Shown here one piece after another: positions 25,240 to 34,518 of a DNA stretch of 64,000 nucleotides (position 1 is the first letter of the stretch; the number at the start of each line of letters is the position of its first letter). The notes beneath the pieces are model-generated. The model was not told the DNA's origin and did not search any database. It saw nothing but the letters and a program-made list of their open reading frames with translations. The stretch comes from an uncultured Caulobacterales bacterium (GTDB lineage: Bacteria; Pseudomonadota; Alphaproteobacteria; Caulobacterales; Maricaulaceae), in the NCBI GenBank assembly GCA_937928165.1, contig CALFVT010000002.1, positions 124,001 to 188,000 of the forward strand, read 5' to 3'. Both the position numbers and the translations under genes were made by a program.

Positions 25240-25480
25240 ATCTACCGTTCAGCTTCGGGGCCGTATAGACATACTCGTGGGATGGGGCACTGAATACAAC
25301 CGGCGAATGCTCGCCCCGCATAGCAGGTTGTAGGCTCATTCATATCCGGGGGGACTTGAATGAGCCTAAATATCTTGGGCCGTTTATTATGATTTATCAT
25401 AAGGACGGCATAAAAGATGTGGGAACAGACCTTTAAGGTCACGGCGCGCTTAACTTGTGGGAGTTAAGCGCGCTTTTTTA
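25240..25480 (+). ncRNA. Candidate structured non-coding RNA (unassigned)
   Basis: The 331 bases between the lipoprotein and recF contain no gene but a dense set of perfect helices on the plus strand: TTCAG/CTGAA (25248-25252, 25290-25294); TACAACC/GGTTGTA (25295-25301, 25326-25332) enclosing GGCGA-ATGC-TCGCC; an 11-base-pair stem (25332-25342 with 25357-25367) with a G-rich 14-base loop; GCCGT/ACGGC enclosing TTATGAT/ATCATAA (25379-25409); and a strong terminator. The next gene is on the other strand, so it is not an mRNA leader. I could not match it to tmRNA, RNase P RNA, SRP RNA or 6S RNA. The 5' end is unknown; a TATAAA at 25190-25195 is a weak -10 candidate. Confidence 0.5.
25444..25480 (+). 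terminator. Strong terminator ending the candidate RNA
   Basis: GCGCGCTTAACT (25444-25455) and its perfect complement (25462-25473) form a 12-base-pair stem with a six-base loop, then six T. On the minus strand no T run follows, so it serves plus-strand transcription and not recF. Confidence 0.9.
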
Positions 25481-25482
25481 TT

Positions 25483-26604
25483 TCAGGCCTGCAAATTAAG
25501 CTGCCCGCCACTGACTTCAAAAATTTGCGCGCGGCCATTAAAGGCTTCAAATAGGTTTTTATCAGTTCCCGTCATAAATAACTGCGTGCCCAAAGCGGTT
25601 AAATGCTCAATCAAAGCCGCGCGGCGGTCACGATCTAAATGGGCGGCAACCTCATCAAGTAATAAAATCGGGGCCTCAGCGGCTTGGGCGCGGGCATGAG
25701 CCAAAATAAGGCTAATCAGCAAAGCTTTTTGCTCCCCCGTCGAACAGTCGGCAGCCGGCATATTTTTATCCACATGATGTATTTTAAAATCCGTTTTATG
25801 CACGCCTTTAAGGGTACGTCCGGCGCGCATATCCAAGGCGCGGTCTTTGGCTAAATTATCACGAATGAAGAGCGCAATGTCATCCTCATCCCAGCCATTT
25901 TGCGCATGTAATTCTGCTTCGCCTTCAAGGGCCAGCTTGGCGCGCGGGAAGGCGCTATCGGGCCAATCGGATAATTCTGCAATTAAAAGATTGACCGTTT
26001 TGGCCCGGGCGCGGGCAATCTTTGCGCCGTGCTCTGCCATATCTGTTTCAAGGGCATCATACCAAAAATGATCCGTAATGCCTTCGCTTAATAGACGGTT
26101 ACGCTCACTGCGCAGTTTTTCATAGCGCAGGCTGGCGAAGCCGTGGCCCGGGCTATGAACGAGGGTAAAACGGTCCATAAATTTACGGCGGTCACTACTG
26201 GGCCCGGTAAATAGGCGGTCTTGGGCCGGGGTTAGCCACATCATCGTCATATAGCGAGCCAGCTCTGTGCCGCTGGCAGTTTTATCATCAATACGGATTT
26301 GGCGGCGGCGCGGATATTCTGCCACTTGCCCCACCGCCAATTTCACATCAAGATCAAGCCCGCTGAGCTGGGCCGTTAACCCCCAAGCGGGGGCCACCTT
26401 AGCATCTGTACGGCGGCGGGCGACATCTTCTGTTTTAGAACGCCGTAGCCCCCGTCCCGGCGATAGGAGCGACACGGCCTCTAGGAGATTGGTTTTCCCC
26501 GCCCCATTCGCCCCATATAAAACAATAGGCGTCGAGCTTAGGGGGAGATCAAGTTCGGCGTAAGAACGAAAATCAGTTAGGCGCAAATGTTTTATATAGC
26601 GCAT
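25483..26604 (-). CDS. recF: DNA replication and repair protein RecF
   Basis: 373 residues, SMC-like ATPase that loads RecA at single-strand gaps and stalled forks. Walker A GANGAGKTNL at residues 31-40, the signature STGEQKALL near residue 285, and Walker B PILLLDEVAAHLD near 315. Start at ATG 26604. Last gene of the dnaN-recF pair, 19 bases downstream of dnaN. Length and motifs are normal for the family. Confidence 0.96.
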   Translation of the reverse strand: MRYIKHLRLTDFRSYAELDLPLSSTPIVLYGANGAGKTNLLEAVSLLSPGRGLRRSKTEDVARRRTDAKVAPAWGLTAQLSGLDLDVKLAVGQVAEYPRRRQIRIDDKTASGTELARYMTMMWLTPAQDRLFTGPSSDRRKFMDRFTLVHSPGHGFASLRYEKLRSERNRLLSEGITDHFWYDALETDMAEHGAKIARARAKTVNLLIAELSDWPDSAFPRAKLALEGEAELHAQNGWDEDDIALFIRDNLAKDRALDMRAGRTLKGVHKTDFKIHHVDKNMPAADCSTGEQKALLISLILAHARAQAAEAPILLLDEVAAHLDRDRRAALIEHLTALGTQLFMTGTDKNLFEAFNGRAQIFEVSGGQLNLQA

Positions 26605-26623
26605 AAACCGCGCAGCGCCGCGC

Positions 26624-27727
26624 TTAAACGCGAAGCGGCATTAGCACAAAAAGCGTCGCCGGATCATCCGCATCTTTGACCAAAGCCGGCGCCGCCGGCC
26701 CGTCAAGATAGAGCGTGGCATCACGGCCGCCGATTTGTCCCGTTACGTCCAATAAATATTTTGCGTTAAAGCCAATTTCCAACGGTTCGGCGCTATAATC
26801 CACCATGAGTTGTTCATGGGCATTGCCATGTTCAGGGTTATTCACTGCAAGCTCAAGGGTGTCTTGCGTCAGGCTTAATTTTACGCTGCGAGACTTTTCC
26901 GCCGAAATAGTGGCAACCCGATCTACAGCATTGGCAAAGACTTTATTATCGATAACGAGTTCTTTCTCATTATTCTTGGGGATGACCCGCTCATAATCCG
27001 GGAATGTGCCGTCAATCAGTTTGGAGGTTAGCACGGCGCTACCGTAATGAAATTGAATTTTTGCATCTGAAATCGACAGGCTTACATCACTATCGCCGCC
27101 GTCAATCAGGCGGCGGATCTCCGCCACAGTCTTGCGCGGAATAATAATCCCCGGCAGGCCGCTGGCCCCATTGGGCAGATCAAGCTCGGCCAAAGCAAGA
27201 CGGTGCCCATCGGTCGCCACAGCCCGCAGCGCCCCGTCATGAGCATGCACATAAATACCATTAAGATAATAGCGGGTTTCTTCTGTGCTAATGGCAAAAC
27301 GGGTTTTATCGATGAGCCGCGATAAGTCTGCCGCCGAGAGGACAAAATTATGGGTAAAGCCGTCCGCTGTCATTTTTGGGAAATCACCGGCCGGTAAAAG
27401 CGGCAAAGTAAAATGCGAGCGTCCGGCATCGATATTAAGCCGCTGATCGTCTCCTATTTTGAGGGAAATCTGTGCCCCATCCGGTAATTTGCGGACAATA
27501 TCATAAAGCAAATGAGCCGGCGCGGTGACCGTGCCCGGCTGTTCGGTCATGCCCGCTGTTGATTCTTGGACTTCAATATCGAGATCTGTCGCAACAAAAG
27601 TCACCTTATCCCCATCCGCCTGTAACATGACATTCGATAATATTGGAATAGTCGTCCGCCGTTCCACAACATTTTGGACATGGCCAAGAGCTTTGATCAA
27701 GTCACTGCGCTCAATAGAAATTTTCAT
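26624..27727 (-). CDS. dnaN: DNA polymerase III sliding clamp, beta subunit
   Basis: The ring-shaped processivity clamp. I start at ATG 27727 (MKISIERSDL), the usual family start; an ATG five codons upstream is less likely. The 367-residue product has three topologically alike domains; conserved pieces include ERRTTIPILSNV near the N terminus, ATDGHRLA at about residue 175 and the C terminus LFVLMPLRV, which closes the hydrophobic groove that binds clamp partners. It lies between dnaA and recF. Confidence 0.97.
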   Translation of the reverse strand: MKISIERSDLIKALGHVQNVVERRTTIPILSNVMLQADGDKVTFVATDLDIEVQESTAGMTEQPGTVTAPAHLLYDIVRKLPDGAQISLKIGDDQRLNIDAGRSHFTLPLLPAGDFPKMTADGFTHNFVLSAADLSRLIDKTRFAISTEETRYYLNGIYVHAHDGALRAVATDGHRLALAELDLPNGASGLPGIIIPRKTVAEIRRLIDGGDSDVSLSISDAKIQFHYGSAVLTSKLIDGTFPDYERVIPKNNEKELVIDNKVFANAVDRVATISAEKSRSVKLSLTQDTLELAVNNPEHGNAHEQLMVDYSAEPLEIGFNAKYLLDVTGQIGGRDATLYLDGPAAPALVKDADDPATLFVLMPLRV

Positions 27728-27900
27728 AGCATCGTCAATCATTGTTAAATGAGCGGCGCAAAATACATCGCCAACTGCGTGAATCTTACCGATAACTTAA
27801 CGAAATTTGCTCATCTCTCAAGGTTAAAATCATATGGCCCACCCTTAGAGCCTGCCTTTATTATGTCCGGGAATATTACGGCTCGCTTATCACCATGGGT

Positions 27901-29430
27901 TTATCCGTGATCGGGCTTTAAGATTGTCTCTATCTTTTTAATCCGGCTGTCGAGCTCTGCATCTTGCGCCCGAAGCGCCTCGATACGCCGAACCGCATGT
28001 ATCACCGTGGTATGGTCGCGCCCGCCAAATTTTCGGCCAATTTCCGGCAAAGACTTACGTGTTAAAGACTTACATAAGCTCATGGCGATTTGGCGTGGAC
28101 GGGCAACGATTTGCGCCCGGCGTTTTGATGTCATATCATTAAGATCAAGACCAAAATCTTCGCAAACAACCCGCTGAATACGCTCCATTGTTAGGCGCAA
28201 GCTTTCATTAAACCGCGTATCAGCAAGAGAACTCTCGACCAACTCCATCGTAATCGCAACGCCGGTCATATCCGCGCGGGCCACAATGCGGTTAAATTCT
28301 CCTTCAAGATCGCGAGGCGTGCCTTTGACTCGGGCCGCGAGGCATTCACGTACCATGCGCGGAAAAGGCGGCATGGGCTGTCCGAGAGCGTGGCGATCCG
28401 CAATAAAGCCGTCAACAATCCGTAGGCGCAGATTGTAATCCACATCTTCAATCCCGCAAACAAGGCCGCTGCGCAAGTAAGATTTCAGCCGCGGCGAAGC
28501 TTTTTCAAGCTCATCTGGGTGACGATCCATTGCCATAATTACTTGGGTTTCCCGCGAGATCATTTCAATTAAAGTCTGCAAAAGCTCATCATGAGAGGCC
28601 GGCTTATCGACGATAAAATGTGTATCATCAATAATCAGCACATCAACATTACGCAAAGACGCTTTGAACTGTTCAATCGCGCTGCGGTTGCCCTCTTTCC
28701 CCCGTAAGGAGCCGACAAATTCACGCACAAACTGCTCTGCGGAAATAAAATTAACCCGCGCCAAATCATCTTGGGTTTCCATTTGGTTTTTAAGCGCAAA
28801 TTGCAAATGTGTTTTACCAGAGCCGTTTTTACCATAAATGACAATCGGATTATAATTTACCCGCTCTTGATGGGTGACCTGTTGGAGCGCGCTATAGGCA
28901 AATTGATTGGCTGTCCCGGTGATAAAATTATCAAATTTATAGCGCTGCCCGCTCTGCACCTTATCTACCGCCTTTGACGGGGCATGGCTGTCAACGCAAC
29001 TTGTTTGGGACCGCTTAGCACTCGCCATTGGCCGCATTTTTTCTTCTACGCTGCGTTTTCGCGGAGCCGGCGGGCGGATAGGTTCATGGGCGTTATCAGC
29101 TATGGATATCGGGCCCGCCAATTTAACATGGCGCGGCGGTGCAACCTCATCATGTTTAAGCCAAAGCCGGCATAATGTATCAAAATAATCTGCGCGAATT
29201 TTAGACGCAATAAACCGTGTTGGCGCCGCTAAAACCACCTCCCGCGCATTCGCATCTGCCAAAGTCAACTGCGCCGTCCAAGACCGGTGCACATTTGCGC
29301 CGATTGCATAGGATAAGTCAGATTGAACTTTTTTCCATGTTGCACCCGCGCTTATAATGGGCGGTTCACCCGTGTAGAGATTAGGCGTAAGATTCTCAAC
29401 ATCTGAATCTATAGGCGGTAAATCCGTCAC
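27901..29430 (-). CDS. dnaA: Chromosomal replication initiator DnaA
   Basis: The AAA+ initiator that binds DnaA boxes at oriC and melts the origin. Domain I (about residues 30-110) with the hydrophobic LWLKHDE end, a variable domain II, an AAA+ domain with Walker A GKNGSGKTHL and Walker B VLIIDDTHFI, and domain IV whose helix-turn-helix ends in the DnaA signature GRDHTTVIHAVRRI. The start is either ATG 29451 or GTG 29430, the latter with GGAG eight bases upstream; I give the latter (509 residues). The position normally holding the arginine finger (E. coli Ser-Arg-Phe) reads Ser-Tyr-Leu-Arg. Its promoter region holds four GANTC sites. Confidence 0.97.
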   Translation of the reverse strand: MTDLPPIDSDVENLTPNLYTGEPPIISAGATWKKVQSDLSYAIGANVHRSWTAQLTLADANAREVVLAAPTRFIASKIRADYFDTLCRLWLKHDEVAPPRHVKLAGPISIADNAHEPIRPPAPRKRSVEEKMRPMASAKRSQTSCVDSHAPSKAVDKVQSGQRYKFDNFITGTANQFAYSALQQVTHQERVNYNPIVIYGKNGSGKTHLQFALKNQMETQDDLARVNFISAEQFVREFVGSLRGKEGNRSAIEQFKASLRNVDVLIIDDTHFIVDKPASHDELLQTLIEMISRETQVIMAMDRHPDELEKASPRLKSYLRSGLVCGIEDVDYNLRLRIVDGFIADRHALGQPMPPFPRMVRECLAARVKGTPRDLEGEFNRIVARADMTGVAITMELVESSLADTRFNESLRLTMERIQRVVCEDFGLDLNDMTSKRRAQIVARPRQIAMSLCKSLTRKSLPEIGRKFGGRDHTTVIHAVRRIEALRAQDAELDSRIKKIETILKPDHG

Positions 29431-29451
29431 CTTCAAAACTCCACATAACAC

Positions 29452-29781
29452 CAGCTAGCTTAAAGGTCTAAGCCATTGATAAGTTTAACAATTTACGGGT
29501 TCGCCCTGTTAAAGAATTATATTTTTTATCTCACTAACACTGCGATTGCGCTTCAGGTCCCCCCTGTTCGCGAGCCTCTTAAAGCAGATGAATCTGGAGG
29601 CCGTCAACGGTGAAAACACGTAAAAAACAGACTCTTTAAGCTTGACTCAAAAAAACCTAAGAGTCGCAATATTTTAGCTCTGAAAAAAAGTTAATATATT
29701 TTTTTACTCAATATCTCAGTTAAATTTTCGCCGCAAAAATATGCCTCTCAAACTGCGGGGGTAGGGGCAAAATTTTCGCAT
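29452..29781 (-). promoter_or_regulatory. dnaA upstream region with clustered GANTC sites
   Basis: About 330 AT-rich bases between dnaA and rpsT without a gene. Four GANTC sites lie within 76 bases: 29590-29594, 29630-29634, 29644-29648 and 29661-29665; the last two are arranged as an inverted pair. In Caulobacter the methylation state of GANTC in the dnaA promoter affects its transcription. A CcrM-linked control of dnaA is therefore likely but inferred. No clear -35/-10 pair could be fixed. Confidence 0.5.
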
Positions 29782-29804
29782 AAAAAAACCGGCACGAGGC
29801 CGGC
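29782..29804 (-). terminator. Terminator of rpsT
   Basis: On the minus strand GCCGG/CCGGC (29799-29803 with 29789-29793) closes a five-base loop and is followed by seven T (complement of A run 29782-29788). It lies 26 bases after the rpsT stop and insulates rpsT from the dnaA promoter. Confidence 0.85.
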
Positions 29805-29829
29805 TTGATTCTACAATTTTTTTTAAGGC

Positions 29830-30093
29830 TTAGGCGAGAGCTTTAACCCGCTTACTGAGGCGCGAGATTTTCCGCGCTGCTGTGTTTTTGTGATAAACGC
29901 CGTTTGAAACAGCTCGCATCATAGCCGGCTCCACATGTTTAAACGCCTCACTCGCGGCGGCCTTATCGCCCGCAGCAATCGCGTCGTCTAATTTGCGAAT
30001 AGACGTACGGACCAATGAGCGGCGTGCGCGGTTGACCTCTGTGCGGCGGGCAATCTTGCGAACAGCTTTTTTCGCAGATGATGTATTAGCCAT
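29830..30093 (-). CDS. rpsT: 30S ribosomal protein bS20
   Basis: 87 residues, strongly basic, starting [13 protein letters not shown] and ending KRVKALA; the whole protein fits bS20, a primary 16S rRNA binder of the small subunit. The Ala/Lys-rich three-helix pattern and length are normal. Placed upstream of dnaA on the same strand, with its own terminator between them. Confidence 0.97.
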   Translation of the reverse strand: MANTSSAKKAVRKIARRTEVNRARRSLVRTSIRKLDDAIAAGDKAAASEAFKHVEPAMMRAVSNGVYHKNTAARKISRLSKRVKALA

Positions 30094-30251
30094 AATATCC
30101 TCTATATGTTTAGGCCTATATGGCCGACATAAATTTTAAGCGCCGCATATAGCGAGCCATAAGAGCCGCGTCAACACCCATTTATACGCAGCCCGCGTAA
30201 AAACATGTTGCGGGCCGAAGGGCGCTTTGCGGCCCTTAAGCCATGCGACCT

Positions 30252-31028
30252 TTAACGATGCTTAAAATGCGGCTTTCGTTTCTCGGCAAAAGCCTCCATG
30301 CCCTCGCTTTGATCTTCCGTTGAGAACATGCTTTGGAACAGGCGGCGCTCAAAGCGGATGCCTTGCTCAAGGGTCATTTCAAAAGACGCGCCGACTGCTT
30401 CTTTGGTCATCATCGCAATCGGCCCGCTTTGCGCCGCAATTTTTTGCGCCGCTTCCATCGCCGTACTCATCATCTCATCAAGAGGAACAACGCGGGAGAC
30501 GAGCCCAGAGCGCTCCGCCTCCGCTGCGTCCATCATTCGCCCGGTTAGGCACATATCCATGGCTTTGGCTTTACCCACTGCCTGTGTGAGGCGCTGAGTG
30601 CCGCCCGAGCCCGGCATCACGCCGAGGTTAATCTCGGGCTGGCCGAATTTAGCATTCTCCGCCGCAATGATAAAATCGCACATCATTGCAATCTCGCAGC
30701 CCCCGCCCAGCGCATAGCCCGCCACGGCGGCAATAATCGGTTTACGAAACCTTGCCACGCTGGCCCAATATAAATCAAACACATCATATTTATACATGCC
30801 CAGATAAGTCCCGCTTTGTAGCTCTTTAATATCCGCCCCTGCAGCAAAGGCTTTTTCCGAACCGGTCATGACAACGCAGCGAATATCGTCATCATCATAA
30901 AGATTATCCAGCGCATCAGTGACTTCTTTAACAAGCTGCTCGCACAGCGCATTTAGCGCTTTCGGGCGGTCAAGTCGCAGCACCGCCACATGCCCCTCAC
31001 GGGTCAGCTCAATAGTTTCATAATTCAT
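30252..31028 (-). CDS. Enoyl-CoA hydratase (crotonase family)
   Basis: 258 residues. AAGADIKEL near residue 65 and [13 protein letters not shown] near 105 build the CoA oxyanion hole, and both catalytic glutamates of short-chain enoyl-CoA hydratases are present (GGGCE and FGQPE). It should hydrate trans-2-enoyl-CoA to 3-hydroxyacyl-CoA in fatty-acid beta-oxidation in the cytosol. Single gene between rpsT and a divergent glycosidase. The exact chain-length range cannot be told. Confidence 0.9.
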   Translation of the reverse strand: MNYETIELTREGHVAVLRLDRPKALNALCEQLVKEVTDALDNLYDDDDIRCVVMTGSEKAFAAGADIKELQSGTYLGMYKYDVFDLYWASVARFRKPIIAAVAGYALGGGCEIAMMCDFIIAAENAKFGQPEINLGVMPGSGGTQRLTQAVGKAKAMDMCLTGRMMDAAEAERSGLVSRVVPLDEMMSTAMEAAQKIAAQSGPIAMMTKEAVGASFEMTLEQGIRFERRLFQSMFSTEDQSEGMEAFAEKRKPHFKHR

Positions 31029-31201
31029 CTCGGTCTCTCCACCGTTATTATAATTTCAACGCCCTTTACACGGATGGGGGCAGGCTTGGCAAGTCAGTTG
31101 AAACTTGGCCGCAGTTAATGCGGTCTCCGATATTCACATACTTGCGCCGCACGTCCAAAGACATATAAGTGAAATTAGGCGAGTATTAAGGAGGCAAACA
31201 T

Positions 31202-33223
31202 ATGGCCTATAAATTTGTAAGTATAATTTTAGCGCTAAGCTTTTTGGCCTCAACTCCGTTATCCTCCGCGCAAAGCTCTGTGCAAAGTAATAGCGCCCAA
31301 GGCCCAATCATCGCGGCGGTGTCATCCCCCGATCAAACATTAAAGGCCGAGTTTTCGCTCTCCCAAGACACAGGGCTCTCTTACCGTCTTATCGATATGG
31401 GCCGTCAAAATAGTGAGATTATTGGCTGGTCGGCTCTTGGGGTTGTGACCTCCAAGACGATTTCAAGCGAGCCTTACACGCCGATCACCGCCGATTTTAC
31501 GGCGAGCGTAAACTTCATAGCTGCATCAGAGAAAGATGTCGCCGACAGCTATAAGATGATCACCGGCAAGCAGCGAGAGAACAGCTATGCCGCCAAAGCT
31601 CTGCGGATTGAGCTAGAAGATGTTGAAACCGCGCAAAAGCTAAACATCGAAGCTCACCTGGCGGATGACGGCTTCGCCTTACGTTATGTTTTGCCTGAAA
31701 ACAGCCCGCTTTATTACCGTATCGACAAAGATATTATGGAATTTAATCTCGGTCTTGGCGGCACCCATTGGGGGCAAGCTTATGATTTTGCGAATCACTG
31801 GAAGCCCGCCTATGAAACGCCCTTTTATAACGGTCTGCCCATTGGCACAGACACGCCGCCTAAAGACGGCACAGGCTGGGGGTTTCCGTCCCTCTTTAAG
31901 GACGAAGCCGGGCGCTGGATCATGCTCTCCGAGACGGGCCTTACGGACGCCTATCACGGCTCTCATTTATCCCCCAAGGCTAGCGGCGGCGTTTACGGCC
32001 TCGCCCCGCCATTAGATAATGCGGCAGAAGGCATTGGCCGCCCGATTAGCACATCGACCTTACCATTAGAAATGCCGTGGCGCTTTATGGTCATCAGTGA
32101 TGATCTCGGCGATATCCTAGAAAGCAACCGCGTTTTTGACCTCGCGCCGCCGCAAAAGAGCAAAGACACAAAATGGATTAAGCCCGGACTCGCCTCTTGG
32201 AGTTGGTGGTCAGACCATAAAAGCTCTCACAGTTTTGAGGCTATGACGCCATTCATAGATCTCGCCGCAGACATGGGTTGGCCCTATTCCCTAATCGACG
32301 CAAATTGGAACCTAATAAGCGACACCGCCTTAGATGACCTGATCGCCTATGGCCGCAAGAAAAAAGTTGGGCTTTTATTTTGGTATAATTCCGGCGGGCC
32401 GCATAATTTTGTCACCGAAGAACCCCGTAATAAAATGCACGAGCGGCGCATAAGGCGTGCCGAATTTGCGCGCCTGCAAAAGGCGGGGGCCAAAGGCATT
32501 AAAGTCGATTTCTTCCATTCTGATAATCAAGACCGCATCGCGCAATATATTGGTATTCTCGAAGATGCTGCCGATTTCAAACTACTGGTGAATTTCCACG
32601 GCAGCACGATTCCGCGCGGCTGGCAGCGGACTTACCCCCATCTTATGACCATGGAATCTGTGCGTGGCGGTGAGGTTTACACCTTCCCGTCAGAGCCTGA
32701 TTACGGGGTTCTCGCGACCTATCAAAACACTATTCTGCCCTTCACCCGCAATGTCATTGGCTCGATGGATTACACCCCGACCGGCTTTTCAAACCAGACT
32801 GTGCGCCACTTAACAAGCTATGCCCATGAAGCGGCCCTTGCAGTGATCTTTGAATCTGGCCTTCAACACCTCGCTGATAGTGTTGAAAGCTACCGCGCCG
32901 CGAGCAAAGATTATAAAGATTATCTCAAAGACATTCCCACCGCTTGGGACGAGACGGTGTTTCTGGCGGGTTATCCCGGAAAAGACATCATCCTTGCCCG
33001 CCGCAAAGGTAAGGCGTGGTATATCGCCGGTATTAATGGAGAGGATAAAACCAAAGCGGTGGATATTGATATTTCAAAACTCAATGGCCTGCGCCGCCGC
33101 GGCACATTACTTTATGACGGCAGCGAGCCCTTCGCCTTTACCTCTAAAAACATTAGCCATGACGGGAAAGTCTTGCGCGCCAAAATGGGGCCCTATGGCG
33201 GCTTTGTCTTTAATCCCAATTAA
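31202..33223 (+). CDS. Glycoside hydrolase family 97, secreted
   Basis: 673 residues with a Sec signal peptide ending near residue 23 (SSA-QS) and an excellent ribosome binding site (AAGGAGG at 31189-31195). An N-terminal beta-sandwich (to about 300) precedes the catalytic barrel with WSWWSDHKSSHS (331-343), GIKVDFF with Asp436, and TMESVRGGE with Glu485; a C-terminal beta domain follows. GH97 contains inverting alpha-glucosidases (SusB) and retaining alpha-galactosidases; the latter use an Asp nucleophile in the position of Asp436, which the inverting enzymes lack. I therefore lean to a retaining alpha-galactosidase-type enzyme acting in the periplasm or outside. No other sugar-use gene is adjacent. 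Confidence 0.88.
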   Translation: MAYKFVSIILALSFLASTPLSSAQSSVQSNSAQGPIIAAVSSPDQTLKAEFSLSQDTGLSYRLIDMGRQNSEIIGWSALGVVTSKTISSEPYTPITADFTASVNFIAASEKDVADSYKMITGKQRENSYAAKALRIELEDVETAQKLNIEAHLADDGFALRYVLPENSPLYYRIDKDIMEFNLGLGGTHWGQAYDFANHWKPAYETPFYNGLPIGTDTPPKDGTGWGFPSLFKDEAGRWIMLSETGLTDAYHGSHLSPKASGGVYGLAPPLDNAAEGIGRPISTSTLPLEMPWRFMVISDDLGDILESNRVFDLAPPQKSKDTKWIKPGLASWSWWSDHKSSHSFEAMTPFIDLAADMGWPYSLIDANWNLISDTALDDLIAYGRKKKVGLLFWYNSGGPHNFVTEEPRNKMHERRIRRAEFARLQKAGAKGIKVDFFHSDNQDRIAQYIGILEDAADFKLLVNFHGSTIPRGWQRTYPHLMTMESVRGGEVYTFPSEPDYGVLATYQNTILPFTRNVIGSMDYTPTGFSNQTVRHLTSYAHEAALAVIFESGLQHLADSVESYRAASKDYKDYLKDIPTAWDETVFLAGYPGKDIILARRKGKAWYIAGINGEDKTKAVDIDISKLNGLRRRGTLLYDGSEPFAFTSKNISHDGKVLRAKMGPYGGFVFNPN

Positions 33224-33232
33224 GAGCAAAAC

Positions 33233-33598
33233 ATGAAAGTTACCGAGAAACATAATCAGCGCATTGCCAATATGGTCTTTGCCGATGTTTATCCCCATTA
33301 CGTCACCAAAGCCGAGAAGAAAGGCCGCAGCAAAGCCGAGCTTCATGAGGTTATAACGTGGCTGACGGGGTTTAATGATGATGATATTGAAAAGCTAATT
33401 GAGACCCGCGTCACCTTTGAAAGTTTTTTCAAAGCGGCAACACTCAATCCCAATGCGCACCTGATTAAAGGGGTGATTTGCGGCTACCGTATTGAAGAGA
33501 TTGACAACAGGCTCACGCGGCAGACGCGCTATCTTGATAAGCTTGTGGATGAACTGGCGCGGGGCCGTAAGATGGAGAAAATCCTGCGCCAGCCTTAA
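33233..33598 (+). CDS. DUF2200 family protein
   Basis: 121 residues, soluble and mostly helical, starting [21 protein letters not shown] and containing [11 protein letters not shown] and [11 protein letters not shown], the two conserved stretches of the DUF2200 family. Function unknown; members are small cytosolic proteins found in many bacteria. It follows the GH97 gene by nine bases and may be cotranscribed. Confidence 0.85.
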   Translation: MKVTEKHNQRIANMVFADVYPHYVTKAEKKGRSKAELHEVITWLTGFNDDDIEKLIETRVTFESFFKAATLNPNAHLIKGVICGYRIEEIDNRLTRQTRYLDKLVDELARGRKMEKILRQP

Positions 33599-33618
33599 TG
33601 GCCCGAACCTCTGATAGC

Positions 33619-34458
33619 TTAAGTCTGGCAGGCCTTACAGTAAAAACTGCTCCGCCCTGATTGGGTAATCCGCATAAGCGGCGCTTCGCAAATCTTACAG
33701 GGCTCCCCTTCGCGGCCATAAACATCAAAGCTATGCTGGAAATAACCAAGATCTCCATCAGCGGCGGCAAAATCCCGTAGGGAGGATCCACCCGCCTCTA
33801 TGGCTTCAGAGATCACATCTTTGACGTGGCGGACAAGCGCTTCGGTCTCAGCTATTTTAAGCCGACCTGCCGCGCGGCGCGGTGAAACCCCCGCCCGAAA
33901 CAAAGCCTCGCAGACATAAATATTACCAAGCCCCGCCACAATATGCTGATCGAGCAAGGCCGCTTTAATCTTACTTTTCTTTCCCTTAAACGCCGCCCGC
34001 AATAAAGGCGCGTTAAATTCATTAGACAAAGGCTCTGGCCCGAGCTTCATCAGTCGCGGCGGCGTTTCCCCTCGCTGCACAAGCTCCATAAAACCAAAGC
34101 GGCGGGGATCATTATAAATGACGCGGTGGCCGCTGCTCATATGGAAAATCACATGATCATGCTTGGCGATTCCGCCTGTATCGTGAACAAATTCCCCGCG
34201 CCCCTCCCCGTCAATGGTAAAGCGCCCCGACATGCCCAGATGCATTAAAAGCCGCTCGCCTGAGGACAGCTGCGCGTCTAAGAACTTCGCCCGCCGCCCA
34301 AGGCGCGTCAAAGTTTGGCCTTCAATCCGCGCCGTAAAATCATCGGGGAAAGGAAAGCGAAGATTCGCTCTGCGTAATTCCACGCGCTCAAAGATAAAGC
34401 CCTCCATCACGGGGGCAAGGCCGCGGCGAACCGTTTCAACTTCGGGGAGTTCAGGCAT
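33619..34458 (-). CDS. mutM: Formamidopyrimidine-DNA glycosylase
   Basis: 279 residues. Begins MPELPEVETVRRGL, with the catalytic Pro2 and Glu3; ends in the zinc finger C-x2-C ... C-x2-C (CKICEAP, YCKACQT). It removes 8-oxoguanine and formamidopyrimidines and cuts the abasic site. The H2TH region is at about residues 160-200 (LLDQHIVAGLGNIYVCEALF). Divergent from ubiE with 60 bases between starts, a conserved alphaproteobacterial pairing near dnaA. Confidence 0.97.
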   Translation of the reverse strand: MPELPEVETVRRGLAPVMEGFIFERVELRRANLRFPFPDDFTARIEGQTLTRLGRRAKFLDAQLSSGERLLMHLGMSGRFTIDGEGRGEFVHDTGGIAKHDHVIFHMSSGHRVIYNDPRRFGFMELVQRGETPPRLMKLGPEPLSNEFNAPLLRAAFKGKKSKIKAALLDQHIVAGLGNIYVCEALFRAGVSPRRAAGRLKIAETEALVRHVKDVISEAIEAGGSSLRDFAAADGDLGYFQHSFDVYGREGEPCKICEAPLMRITQSGRSSFYCKACQT

Positions 34459-34518
34459 AATGTCTCGGTCTCATCTCGGCGCTAGCTTTTCGCCCTGATT
34501 TATGACAGATAGCTCCCC

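Noticed and set aside
25152-25482. tmRNA or RNase P RNA in the gap before recF
   Set aside because: No tRNA-like TpsiC segment or CCA end, no tag frame of the alphaproteobacterial kind, and no conserved RNase P core sequences.
28560-28740. DnaA position of the arginine finger reads Ser-Tyr-Leu-Arg rather than Ser-Arg-Phe
   Set aside because: Odd against E. coli, but as I recall Caulobacter-type DnaA also departs from the E. coli pattern here, so it is likely a group trait.
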